From: CAYWNA01 sp964459305
GTDB taxonomy: Bacteria > Planctomycetota > Planctomycetia > Pirellulales > Pirellulaceae
Assembly: GCA_964459305.1 (NCBI GenBank)
Contig: CAYWNA010000056.1
Span: forward strand, 1-60,524
Direction: 5' to 3'
Length of the DNA: 60,524 nt
Position 1 is the stretch's first letter; each line of letters opens with the position of its first letter. Positions 44,129-52,352 of the stretch are shown here, one piece after another. A program made the translations under genes and the position numbers. The notes under the pieces are model-generated. The model saw only the letters and a program-made list of their open reading frames with translations, did no database searches and was not told the DNA's origin.

Positions 44129-45070
44129 CTACGTGGGTACCGACACCTCTTCGACCAGCCGCTCGATGATCGACTCGGCTGCCATGCGGCTGTCGCCTTG
44201 AATGAACCCCTTGGTGACAACGCGATGAGACAGGACCGGTATGGTCAGTTGCTTTACGTCGTCGGGTACGACAAAGGAGCGTCCGTCGATCAGCGCGGAT
44301 GCTTGTGACGCGCGGTACAGGCTAATGGCGCCGCGAGTGCTCACACCCACATGCAAGTCCTCGCAATGCCTAGTAGCGTCCACGATGTCCAGCAGATAGT
44401 CGTAGATCGAGTCTTCGACCGTGACACGGCGTACTTCCTGCTGTAATGAGATAATCTGTTCGCAATTCAATACCGGCTTCAGTTCCTCCACCGGCTCTCC
44501 CTCGCGGTGGCTGGTTAGAATTTGGCGTTCCGCTTCGCGGTCCGGATAGCCCACCGAAATCCGCAGCAGAAATCGGTCCAATTGGTTTTCCGGCAATGCA
44601 TACGTGCCTTCGAATTCGAACGGGTTCTGCGTCGCGATCACAATAAACGGTTTCGGCAGGTTATAGGTAGTGCCGTCCACCGAGACCTGCTTGTCGCTCA
44701 TGGCCTCCAACAGGGCGCTTTGCGTTCTGGGCGGAGCCCGATTGATCTCGTCGGCCAGTACCACGTTGGAGAAAATCGGCCCCTGTTTGTATTCGAATTC
44801 GGATGTCTGCGTGTTGAACAGACTGCTGCCGACGATATCGCTGGGCAACAGGTCGGGAGTGAATTGAAGCCGGCAGAAACCCCCGGAAAGGCTCCTGGCC
44901 AACGCTTTGCCCACCAACGTCTTGCCCACGCCCGGCACGTCTTCCAGCAGAACATGTTCGCCCGCCAACAATGCTACCAGGCATTTACGTACCACTTCCG
45001 GCTTGCCCAGCACCACGCTACGCATGTTTTCTTCCAGTTCTGCAACGTGGCCTTGCAGTTCATCAGTCAT
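44129..45070 (-). CDS. MoxR-family AAA+ ATPase
   Basis: The 313-residue ATPase has Walker A in LLEDVPGVGKTLVGKALA, the MoxR-type pore segment FTPDLLPSDIVGSSLFN, Walker B in VVLADEINRAPPRTQSALLEAM, the sensor-1 asparagine in VIATQNPFEFEGTY and LPENQLDRFLLRI, and sensor 2 in the helical lid (STRGAISLYRASQA). MoxR ATPases are thought to act as chaperones that insert metals or cofactors or activate partner proteins, often with a VWA-domain protein. No such partner is encoded next to it here. It begins a run of minus-strand genes with fabI. Confidence 0.95.
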   Translation of the reverse strand: MTDELQGHVAELEENMRSVVLGKPEVVRKCLVALLAGEHVLLEDVPGVGKTLVGKALARSLSGGFCRLQFTPDLLPSDIVGSSLFNTQTSEFEYKQGPIFSNVVLADEINRAPPRTQSALLEAMSDKQVSVDGTTYNLPKPFIVIATQNPFEFEGTYALPENQLDRFLLRISVGYPDREAERQILTSHREGEPVEELKPVLNCEQIISLQQEVRRVTVEDSIYDYLLDIVDATRHCEDLHVGVSTRGAISLYRASQASALIDGRSFVVPDDVKQLTIPVLSHRVVTKGFIQGDSRMAAESIIERLVEEVSVPT

Positions 45071-45373
45071 CGATTTCTCCCGGAACTGGTTCTAATGCAG
45101 TATCGGCCTCAGCCAAGTAAGGTGGGCTAGGTTTTCGCAGTCCACCTGATCGTCACGTTTCGCTGCTGGTGGGCTGCCGAGAATTGGTCCACCAAACTCC
45201 AGGACTTCGGGCCAAAACGTGCCGAATACCTATAGTAGCCAGACTTGGCCTGTTGAGTCCATCCTCCAGCGAGGAATCGAGCAGATACACTCTCGTTCGC
45301 TTGAGGATTTGCCTTTTAAGTTGTTAGACTAAATAGTTAGTAGAGACTTCGCAATCGGGCGAGTCCCTTCCGC
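45071..45373. other. Divergent intergenic region, 303 bases, nothing specific seen
   Basis: The region lies between the MoxR gene and the prenyltransferase-fold gene, which are transcribed away from each other. It should hold promoters for both, but no strong pair of boxes, dyad or RNA motif could be recognised. Confidence 0.4.
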
Positions 45374-47485
45374 ATGACGGCAGCATCGAAGACGGGAACT
45401 GAGAAGAGCGGCATGTCAACTGAGGTGAGTTCGGATTCCAGCCTGGATTTCCGACTGATTCCATTTGGCGAATCAGGCGATATCGCTGCGGAGAGACTCT
45501 CCACAGCCGACGAGTTGCCAGTCATCGATCTCACGTCGGACGAGCCGCTGCCGGAAATCCCGGATGAGGCCAATCTTCGTCCGCCGCCCACCGCCGTCGC
45601 GCCTACGCAAGACCCCGTCCAGCGCGGGAAAGGCGAGATCTGGTTGGAGGGCGACGTGCTCATGTGCGCCTGTCCAGATTGCCACGCGCCCATGTCGATT
45701 CGCCTGTGGTTGATGATCGCCGACTGCTGGAAATGCGGAACCAGCATCGAGCTGACTGAAGAGCAGGAACGCGAGGCCAAGCGGTTGCTCCGACAACGGG
45801 AAAGGGCCAAGCGACAAGCTCGCCAGCGGCAAGGACAAACGGCCGTCAAGAGGCCCGTTCCCCGGCCTGCCGCGCCGTCCACAACGCGGCCGCGCCCAGC
45901 GCCCACTGTGCCCACACGGCCGCCGTCGAAGCCTGCCACGGCCCCGCCACACAGACCGCTGGCAAGCGCAACGCAACAAGCAACGGCGGACCAGAAACGC
46001 GCTGCGGCACAGAAACGAGTTGCAGCGTCACAGACGCTCGCGCGCCGGCGAGTCGCGAGGATGGAACGTGCCAGCGTGTGGCTGACCAGTCTCTTCAAGG
46101 ACACGCCGGCTTGGCTGGTGAGCTTGGTCTTTCACTTGGTTGTGCTCACGCTGCTTGGGTTGTTGACCATGCCCAACGATGATGAAGGCAACTTGATTAC
46201 GCTGAACGCGATCGTCAGCAAGGACCTTCGCCGCGCGGGACAGCAAGACATCCCAAACCCGGCGGATGAAGTGACATTCGACCTTCCGATCCCAGAAGAG
46301 ATTGACTTGGAAAATCGACGGACCCGCGAAGCCATGATTCGTGCCGATCAGGAGGCGCGCGAATTGCGGCTGGTCGACACGGCTGATCCGAACCTGCCGG
46401 ATCTGAAGCAGGTCAAAAGACGCATTGGCAATCCAGACGGCACGCATGCGGCCCTGGCGGCCCGCGATCCCCGCGTTCGCGTCGAAGTAATCAAGCAAGA
46501 GGGCGGCACCACGTTGACCGAGGCCGCCGTGGCCCGCGGGTTGCGATGGATGGCCGCCCAGCAGCAGCCGGATGGACGCTGGCGTTTGGATGGCGGTATG
46601 CGAAGTGATTCGGCAGGCACGTCTTTGGCCCTTCTGCCATTTCTGGGCGCCGGACAGACCCATCTGACCGGACGATATAGAGACAACGTCTCCAAAGGAC
46701 TGCGTTGGTTGGTCAATCAGCAGAAGAGCGATGGTGATCTTCGGGCCGGCTCAAGCGGCAACTCGGGCATGTACGCGCACGGCCAAGGGGCAATCGTGTT
46801 GTGCGAAGCCTTCTTGATGACCGGTGACGAAGAGTTGCGAATCCCCGCACAGAAAGCGATCGATTTCATTGTCGAGGCACAGTACGCCGACGGCGGCTGG
46901 CGTTACAAACCCAACAAGGAATGCCGCCCCCACGAACGCCGCAGCGATACCAGCGTGGTTGGCTGGCAACTGATGGCTCTGCAAAGCGCCCGCGCGGCCA
47001 ACTTGACCGTGCCCGAGGAAACATTCGAACTGGCCGGCCACTATCTGGACAGCGCTCAGCATCAAGACGGTGCCCTCTACGGCTACCAGCCAAGGCAGCG
47101 CCCAACACATATAATGACCGCCGAAGCGTTGTTGTGCCGTATCTACTTGGGCTGGACCAAGGACAATCCCGCGCTGATGGAAGGCGCCCAGTACTTGGCC
47201 GATGATTTCATGCCGAGCACACACGGGACCAACATGTACTACTGGTACTACGCCACTCAAACCTTCCACCATGTCGGCGGCACGCTGTGGAATCGGTGGA
47301 ATCTGCAGATGCGCGACATCCTGGTCAACACCCAGGAAAAAGGCGGTCGCCATGCCGGAAGCTGGGCACCACGCGGCGGACACGCTTCCGCGGGCGGGCG
47401 TCTCTACATGACGGCGCTGGCAACCTGCACCTTGGAAGTCTACTACCGCCACCTGCCAATCTTCCGGCAAATCGACGTGGAATGA
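45374..47485 (+). CDS. Membrane protein with zinc ribbon and prenyltransferase/squalene-cyclase-like toroid
   Basis: The 703-residue protein has three parts. An N-terminal region includes a four-cysteine zinc ribbon (CACPDCHAP ... CWKCGTSI), followed by a long Arg/Gln/Ala-rich coiled coil. One transmembrane helix (residues ~255-275, WLVSLVFHLVVLTLLGLL) follows. The C-terminal ~330 residues form an alpha/alpha toroid with repeated Q-x-x-x-G-x-W motifs (AAQQQPDGRWRLDGG, AQYADGGWRYKPNKE, RHAGSWAPRGGHASAGG) typical of squalene cyclases, prenyltransferases and complement C3-like domains. The catalytic DxDD of cyclases was not found, so binding or scaffold functions are as likely. Such proteins are common in planctomycetes with unknown role. 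An ATG at 45413 is an alternative start. Confidence 0.82.
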   Translation: MTAASKTGTEKSGMSTEVSSDSSLDFRLIPFGESGDIAAERLSTADELPVIDLTSDEPLPEIPDEANLRPPPTAVAPTQDPVQRGKGEIWLEGDVLMCACPDCHAPMSIRLWLMIADCWKCGTSIELTEEQEREAKRLLRQRERAKRQARQRQGQTAVKRPVPRPAAPSTTRPRPAPTVPTRPPSKPATAPPHRPLASATQQATADQKRAAAQKRVAASQTLARRRVARMERASVWLTSLFKDTPAWLVSLVFHLVVLTLLGLLTMPNDDEGNLITLNAIVSKDLRRAGQQDIPNPADEVTFDLPIPEEIDLENRRTREAMIRADQEARELRLVDTADPNLPDLKQVKRRIGNPDGTHAALAARDPRVRVEVIKQEGGTTLTEAAVARGLRWMAAQQQPDGRWRLDGGMRSDSAGTSLALLPFLGAGQTHLTGRYRDNVSKGLRWLVNQQKSDGDLRAGSSGNSGMYAHGQGAIVLCEAFLMTGDEELRIPAQKAIDFIVEAQYADGGWRYKPNKECRPHERRSDTSVVGWQLMALQSARAANLTVPEETFELAGHYLDSAQHQDGALYGYQPRQRPTHIMTAEALLCRIYLGWTKDNPALMEGAQYLADDFMPSTHGTNMYYWYYATQTFHHVGGTLWNRWNLQMRDILVNTQEKGGRHAGSWAPRGGHASAGGRLYMTALATCTLEVYYRHLPIFRQIDVE

Positions 47486-47519
47486 CTATCGCTTCGCGTG
47501 AGGACATGCGTCTCGCAGC

Positions 47520-47584
47520 ATCCGTGTGTCTCTATCCGTGTGCCCTGGCTAATCGGCTACGCACACGGATAGAGACACACGGAT
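47520..47584. repeat. Perfect 24-bp hairpin with internal repetition
   Basis: Arms at 47520-47543 and 47561-47584 match perfectly over 24 bases around a 17-base loop. Each arm holds ATCCGTGTG twice, so the stem is itself a near direct repeat. It begins 35 bases after the stop codon of the toroid-protein gene, near a convergent junction, and may serve as a transcription terminator. Confidence 0.88.
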
Positions 47585-47665
47585 GAAGAAACCAAAGAAA
47601 GACCTTCGCCATATTCTTGCCGGCTCTCTTCGGGCTTGGTCCGGGGAAGGAATTGCTCTTGTGAA

Positions 47666-49468
47666 TTACTGCATGTTTTGATCATTCGAATTTCGAAGTT
47701 TCAGGTTGTTTCGTATTTCGTGCCGCGTGCTTCGCATTTCGGGTTTCTCTCCTACTCCTTCGATGATCGTAATGAGCTGATCGGCATCGGCATCCTCGAT
47801 CACGTCCACGCCGCCGCCGATCCAGCGAACCTCGATGCGATCCGCGTGCTGCCGTTTTCCCAGGCCGAACTGGATCCGTGATCCCCAATGACTCTGGTAG
47901 CCACGCCCGCTGCGCACTTCGTCGATTTGGGTCAGGTCGCCGGCGACGACCGTGACGCGGGCTCCGACGCCGTCGCGGCTGGCGCCCGCGCCCAGCAGAC
48001 GGACTTGAATCCAGTGATTGCCGGTCTCCGATTCGTTCCGAAGTACGGTCGGTCCCCGGCGCGAATTCAAAACAACCACGTCGATGTCACCGTCGTTGTC
48101 CAAATCGTCGAAGGCCGTGCCGCGACTGCTCAGTTCGACCGCCAACCCGTCCCCGCTGGAGTTGGAGATGTCGACGAACTTTCCGGTACCCGTGTTCTCC
48201 AGCAAGATATTACATACGTGATAAGCCGAAGAGGTATCGAATTTGTCGATGTTGTCCTGCAAATGGCCACAGGCCGTGAAGATATCACGGTCACCGTCGT
48301 TGTCGAAATCCACCAGGCCGGTTCCCCAATTGACGTACGGGAATGCGCCGGCCCCCGCACCCGCCGGTACCGTGACGTCCTCCAATGTCCGATTGCCCAT
48401 GTTCCGATACAGCACGGGCAACTCGTTTTGGTACGAAGTCATGAGAAAGTCGAACCAGCCATCATTGTCGTAGTCCGCGCAGTCGATGCCCATGCTGCCC
48501 AACGAATCGCCGTACCCATTGTACGCCGCCCCCGTCATCAGCCCGACTTCTTCGAATCTCCCGGTTCCGTCGTTCTCGAACATGAAATTGCCTGACACGT
48601 CGTTCAGCACGAATACGTCGGTGTCGCCGTCGTTGTCGTAATCGCTGCAGACCAATCCCATTCCCGATCCGGCGTGCTGGCCGATCCCGGATTCCGTGCT
48701 GACGTCCGTGAACGTACCGTCCCCGTCGTTGCGGTACAGGATGTCGGGTTCAAAGGGATATTCGCGGGGACCCACGTACTGAGGATACCCGTCTTTGGTG
48801 TGCACAAGGTGGGTTTCGTAGGTGAACCGGACGTAGTTGGCCGCGTAGAGATCCAGATCGCCGTCCGCATCCATGTCCAGGAAACATGCACCAGCGCCGA
48901 CCTTGTGACCGCCCGGCACCCCGGCCGGCTCGGTCACGTCGGAAAAGGTTCCATCCCCGTTGTTGCGGTACAGGATGTTGGGGCCGTAGTTATTCGCAAA
49001 CACATCCGGGTCCCCGTCGTTATCATAGTCTGCGACGGCCACCCCCAGCCCGAATCCCGTGTCGCCAACGCCAGCTTTCTCCGTTACGTCAGTGAACGTC
49101 CACCCACCTTCATTGCGGTACAAGGCGTTTCTTGGCGGCACTTCGCTTTCTGCCCCACGAAGCGGAGCTCCATTCAGGAAATAGATGTCGATCCGTCCGT
49201 CGCCGTCATAGTCGAACAGCGCCAGGCCTGCGGTGACGGTTTCCATGATGTACCGTTCGCCCGAACTGCCATCGGTATGGACGAAGGTGATACCCGCCCG
49301 CCCGGTCACATCCCGCAGTTGGATGGGACTCGACAACGAAGGAGCCCCTTCGCCCGTGAGATTCGACCGTTCCGGAGAACTCCGATCGACGTACACGAAG
49401 GCCACCACGCCGAGCGCGACAAGAAACAGGAGGACAATACCCACGGCGGCGGGGCTGACGTGTCTCAT
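47666..49468 (-). CDS. CRTAC1-type FG-GAP/VCBS repeat protein with ASPIC-UnbV domain, membrane-anchored
   Basis: The 600-residue protein has an N-terminal hydrophobic anchor (AAVGIVLLFLVALGVVAFVYV) and then a beta-propeller of FG-GAP/VCBS repeats, each with a calcium loop such as FDYDGDGRIDIYFLNG, ADYDNDGDPDVFANN, LDMDADGDLDLYAAN and FDNDGDRDIFTACG. The ASPIC-UnbV domain follows (NHWIQVRLLGAGASRDGVGARVTV, SGRGYQSHWGSRIQFGLGK). This architecture occurs in human CRTAC1 and many bacterial extracellular proteins of unknown role. The last ~28 residues (from EKPEMRSTRH) seem to be read-through of repeated intergenic sequence. It is a paralogue of the protein at 54866-56638. A TPR gene lies 74 bases upstream on the same strand. 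Confidence 0.9.
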   Translation of the reverse strand: MRHVSPAAVGIVLLFLVALGVVAFVYVDRSSPERSNLTGEGAPSLSSPIQLRDVTGRAGITFVHTDGSSGERYIMETVTAGLALFDYDGDGRIDIYFLNGAPLRGAESEVPPRNALYRNEGGWTFTDVTEKAGVGDTGFGLGVAVADYDNDGDPDVFANNYGPNILYRNNGDGTFSDVTEPAGVPGGHKVGAGACFLDMDADGDLDLYAANYVRFTYETHLVHTKDGYPQYVGPREYPFEPDILYRNDGDGTFTDVSTESGIGQHAGSGMGLVCSDYDNDGDTDVFVLNDVSGNFMFENDGTGRFEEVGLMTGAAYNGYGDSLGSMGIDCADYDNDGWFDFLMTSYQNELPVLYRNMGNRTLEDVTVPAGAGAGAFPYVNWGTGLVDFDNDGDRDIFTACGHLQDNIDKFDTSSAYHVCNILLENTGTGKFVDISNSSGDGLAVELSSRGTAFDDLDNDGDIDVVVLNSRRGPTVLRNESETGNHWIQVRLLGAGASRDGVGARVTVVAGDLTQIDEVRSGRGYQSHWGSRIQFGLGKRQHADRIEVRWIGGGVDVIEDADADQLITIIEGVGEKPEMRSTRHEIRNNLKLRNSNDQNMQ

Positions 49469-49542
49469 TTGCGCAGAGTCTCAGTGGATGGTTGGCCTGG
49501 GAAAAGATCACACCTGACACCGCCCATTATTTGTGTTGACCG

Positions 49543-50808
49543 CTATTGCTGCAACTGGCTTCTGCGCCCCTCTTTAGCGGCATCCGCGTCCGGCCCTTCC
49601 CTTGTCAGTTCCTGCAAAGCATTTCGCGCATGTCGATGATCCGGATCCAAGGCGAGGGCGGCTTCGAGCCAACTGACTGCTAGTAGCGACTTGTCGAGTT
49701 GCTTGGCGGCGATGCCGAGTTCGTAACGGACTTCGGCGTTCTCTGCATCTTCCATGGCTTGCGCGTGAAGCTTCGTAAAACGATACCGCAACTCGCGAAG
49801 CTGCTCCATCACCTTCGAGTGTTCGACCGACTTGTCGACCTCGCCAAGCCGTCGGTAGCCCCGCGCCAGGACGTGTCGCGGGCGCCACTCCTTCGGATAA
49901 CGCTTCACAGCCTTTTCCATGATCTCAACGGCCAACGCCGCGTTGTTCGCTTCGAGTTCCAAGGTAGCCTTGAGCTGCATGGCATCCAGATGGTTTGGAT
50001 CGAGCTGAATCGCCTCGTCCACGAGTTTCCTCGCCGCGGCGTTGTCGCGTAGGGCATGGTAACACTTGGCCCGCATCCACAGCGTCTGGGCCAAGCGAGG
50101 ACAGTCACGCAGCGTTTCCAACGCTTCCTCATGACGCTGTTGTTTGACCAAGCATTCCGCCAACTCAAGCTGCAATATTTCTCTTTCCGGCTGATCGGGA
50201 TCGCGTTTGAGCGATTCACGGTAGGCACCAACGGCTTTCTGGTACTCTTCAAAGTCCTTGTGGATCAACCCAATCAAACGGTGTGGGCGCGGATCGGCCG
50301 GTGCCTGTTCTGCGACCACTCGCAAGTGACCAATCGCGTGGTTCATTGCGCCAATGTCGTAGTACATCGCGGCCAACCATCGGCGAGCGTCCGTTTGGGT
50401 CGGGTCAAGCTGGAGGGCGGTGGCAAGAATCCGCCGGGCATCTTTGAATTGCCGCGATTTGTACAGCGCTTCGCCCGACAAGGTGTGCGCCAAAGCCTGT
50501 GTGTCGGGATGCTGCCTCGCACGTCCAAATTCGGCGATTGCATCGTACAACTGACCGGTACGCAACAGCACCATCCCCGAAAGCAAGCGAAGATGGGATT
50601 CGTGGCCACTGACGCCGTGAAGTGCTTCGGCGGCAACCTGCACCCCGTCGAGATCGTTCTGAGCGAACGCCTCCAGCGCCGCCTGGAAATGCCGCTTTGG
50701 ACCGACTCGCGTAGCGTGCCAATACCGGAGAAGCCCTAGGAGCACGGGCAAAACAAACAATGTCGGCAAGAGCAGCAGGCGGCTCTTAAGCAATCTTGTA
50801 AGGAGCAT
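49543..50808 (-). CDS. Membrane-anchored TPR protein
   Basis: The 421-residue protein has an N-terminal membrane anchor (LLKSRLLLLPTLFVLPVLLGLL) and then about ten tetratricopeptide repeats, for example AIAEFGRARQHPDTQALAHT, AVGAYRESLKRDPDQPEREI and AVSWLEAALALDPDHRHARN. TPR arrays bind partner proteins. The ATG at 50808 is preferred to a GTG at 50835. The gene lies directly upstream of the CRTAC1-type gene on the same strand and is divergent from a second TPR gene. Together they look like one half of a mirrored cluster. The partner is not known. Confidence 0.85.
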   Translation of the reverse strand: MLLTRLLKSRLLLLPTLFVLPVLLGLLRYWHATRVGPKRHFQAALEAFAQNDLDGVQVAAEALHGVSGHESHLRLLSGMVLLRTGQLYDAIAEFGRARQHPDTQALAHTLSGEALYKSRQFKDARRILATALQLDPTQTDARRWLAAMYYDIGAMNHAIGHLRVVAEQAPADPRPHRLIGLIHKDFEEYQKAVGAYRESLKRDPDQPEREILQLELAECLVKQQRHEEALETLRDCPRLAQTLWMRAKCYHALRDNAAARKLVDEAIQLDPNHLDAMQLKATLELEANNAALAVEIMEKAVKRYPKEWRPRHVLARGYRRLGEVDKSVEHSKVMEQLRELRYRFTKLHAQAMEDAENAEVRYELGIAAKQLDKSLLAVSWLEAALALDPDHRHARNALQELTREGPDADAAKEGRRSQLQQ

Positions 50809-51062
50809 TCCAGGTAAGGCCCCGGCATGAAACACGAATCTCGAAATCCGAAAGTCGGCAATCGGGAAGTTGCTGTATTCGCGGTCCTTCGCTCAGTGTA
50901 GCAACATTTTCCAAATCAAGATAGGAAACCCAAACGCAATCTCGGTTGCAGCACTTCACCATATGCCATATCTTGAACTACTTGGTTGCTGTCAGCTCGC
51001 GTGCGAGTTGCCTCATGCCTTACTGTGGAAAAGCCAGATGATTGACGGCACGAATCCAGCCC

Positions 51063-52349
51063 ATGCATGGTAGAAGAATCGGAGCAACAAAACGACTAGT
51101 GTGGGTGGCCATTGGGATCAGTGTGCTGGCTTCGGCGTTCTTCGGGGCCATCCCTTTGGCAGTCCAATTGCACTACGGTCGTGCCCGGCGGCTTCTTAAC
51201 GGTCGAGACAACCAAGCAGCCTTGCAGGAACTCCGCAGTGCGCTCCGAATAGCGCCCGGTTGCGCAGAAGTCCATTTCCTTCTGGCTCGAACTCACCGCC
51301 GTCTGGGTAACGTGGACAAGGTTCAACCTTTGCTGCGACGCGCTCAGCAGTTGGGCGGCGACCCGGACAGAGCCCAACGAGAGACTTGGATGACATTGGC
51401 CCAATCCGGAATGCTGCGGGAAGCTGAACCACACCTTGCCGGGTTGCTCACGGACTCACGCGACGATGGCGCCGATATCTGCGAGGCCTATGTTCAGGGC
51501 TACTTCAGCAATTTGCGGGTCCACGAAGCCCTTCAATTGCTCGACGCTTGGCAGCGAGACTTTCCTGATGACGCACAGTCGTACTTCATGCGCGGATACT
51601 TGCTGCAAACCCTGACGAGTTGGCCGGAAGCCGCTGCCGCTTACCGGCGTGGCCTGGAGCTGGACTCGGACCAAACGATGATGCGCTGTCACCTGGCCGA
51701 GGTGCTCACTGAGCTTCACGAGATTGATGAAGCCAGCCGGTTGTTCCGCCGATGCGCCGACGAGGCGCCCCACGACCCGCGGATCCTCACCTCCTGGGCC
51801 AAATGTCTGTCGTTACAGGGGAACATTGACGAAGCTGGCCGGTTGCTGGGACAAGCATTGGATCGCAACCCGGTGGATTTCCAGGCGTTGCGCCGGTTGG
51901 GCGAGATCGAGTTGTCCAACGGAGAATTCGAGAAGGCCTTGGAGCATCTGGATGCGGCGGCCCGCCAGCGGCCCTACGATGTGACGACCCGAAATGCACT
52001 GGGCAAAGCGCTGCGAGCCCTGAGCCGCGCCGACGAAGCGCAGGTGCATTTCAACTATGTGACGGAAGCCGAGGGGTCGTTGGCCCGCATGGAAAGACAG
52101 CTTCGCGTTGTGGTGGAGCGGCCCGACGACGTTGAGGTCCGCTACGACATCGGCGTGACACTGCTCAAGTACGGTTCGCCAGACGACGGAGCGAAATGGC
52201 TTTTGACTGTTGTCGAACAACAGCCCGACCACAAGGCGGCCCATCAGGCGTTGGCCGCCTATTACGAGATTCGCGGCGACTGGAAAAAAGCGGCATTGCA
52301 TCGCCGCCATGGCCTGGAGCGAAGTGAGAATATTGAGGGAGGCCGGTAG
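51063..52349 (+). CDS. Membrane-anchored TPR protein, second copy
   Basis: The 428-residue protein has a basic start, a membrane anchor (VWVAIGISVLASAFFGAIPLAV) and about ten tetratricopeptide repeats (HEALQLLDAWQRDFPDDAQS, AAAYRRGLELDSDQTMMRCH, IDEAGRLLGQALDRNPVDFQ). It resembles the divergent TPR protein at 49543-50808 in size and layout. The ATG at 51063 is chosen because it gives the basic segment directly before the anchor. It ends three bases before the next start codon, so it is co-transcribed with the propeller/TPR gene downstream. Confidence 0.85.
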   Translation: MHGRRIGATKRLVWVAIGISVLASAFFGAIPLAVQLHYGRARRLLNGRDNQAALQELRSALRIAPGCAEVHFLLARTHRRLGNVDKVQPLLRRAQQLGGDPDRAQRETWMTLAQSGMLREAEPHLAGLLTDSRDDGADICEAYVQGYFSNLRVHEALQLLDAWQRDFPDDAQSYFMRGYLLQTLTSWPEAAAAYRRGLELDSDQTMMRCHLAEVLTELHEIDEASRLFRRCADEAPHDPRILTSWAKCLSLQGNIDEAGRLLGQALDRNPVDFQALRRLGEIELSNGEFEKALEHLDAAARQRPYDVTTRNALGKALRALSRADEAQVHFNYVTEAEGSLARMERQLRVVVERPDDVEVRYDIGVTLLKYGSPDDGAKWLLTVVEQQPDHKAAHQALAAYYEIRGDWKKAALHRRHGLERSENIEGGR

Positions 52350-52352
52350 CGC

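Noticed and set aside
44107..44220. N-terminal extension of FabI
   Set aside because: The extra 38 codons run through the end of the MoxR gene, and the family N-terminus MDFLQLSGK starts at 44106.
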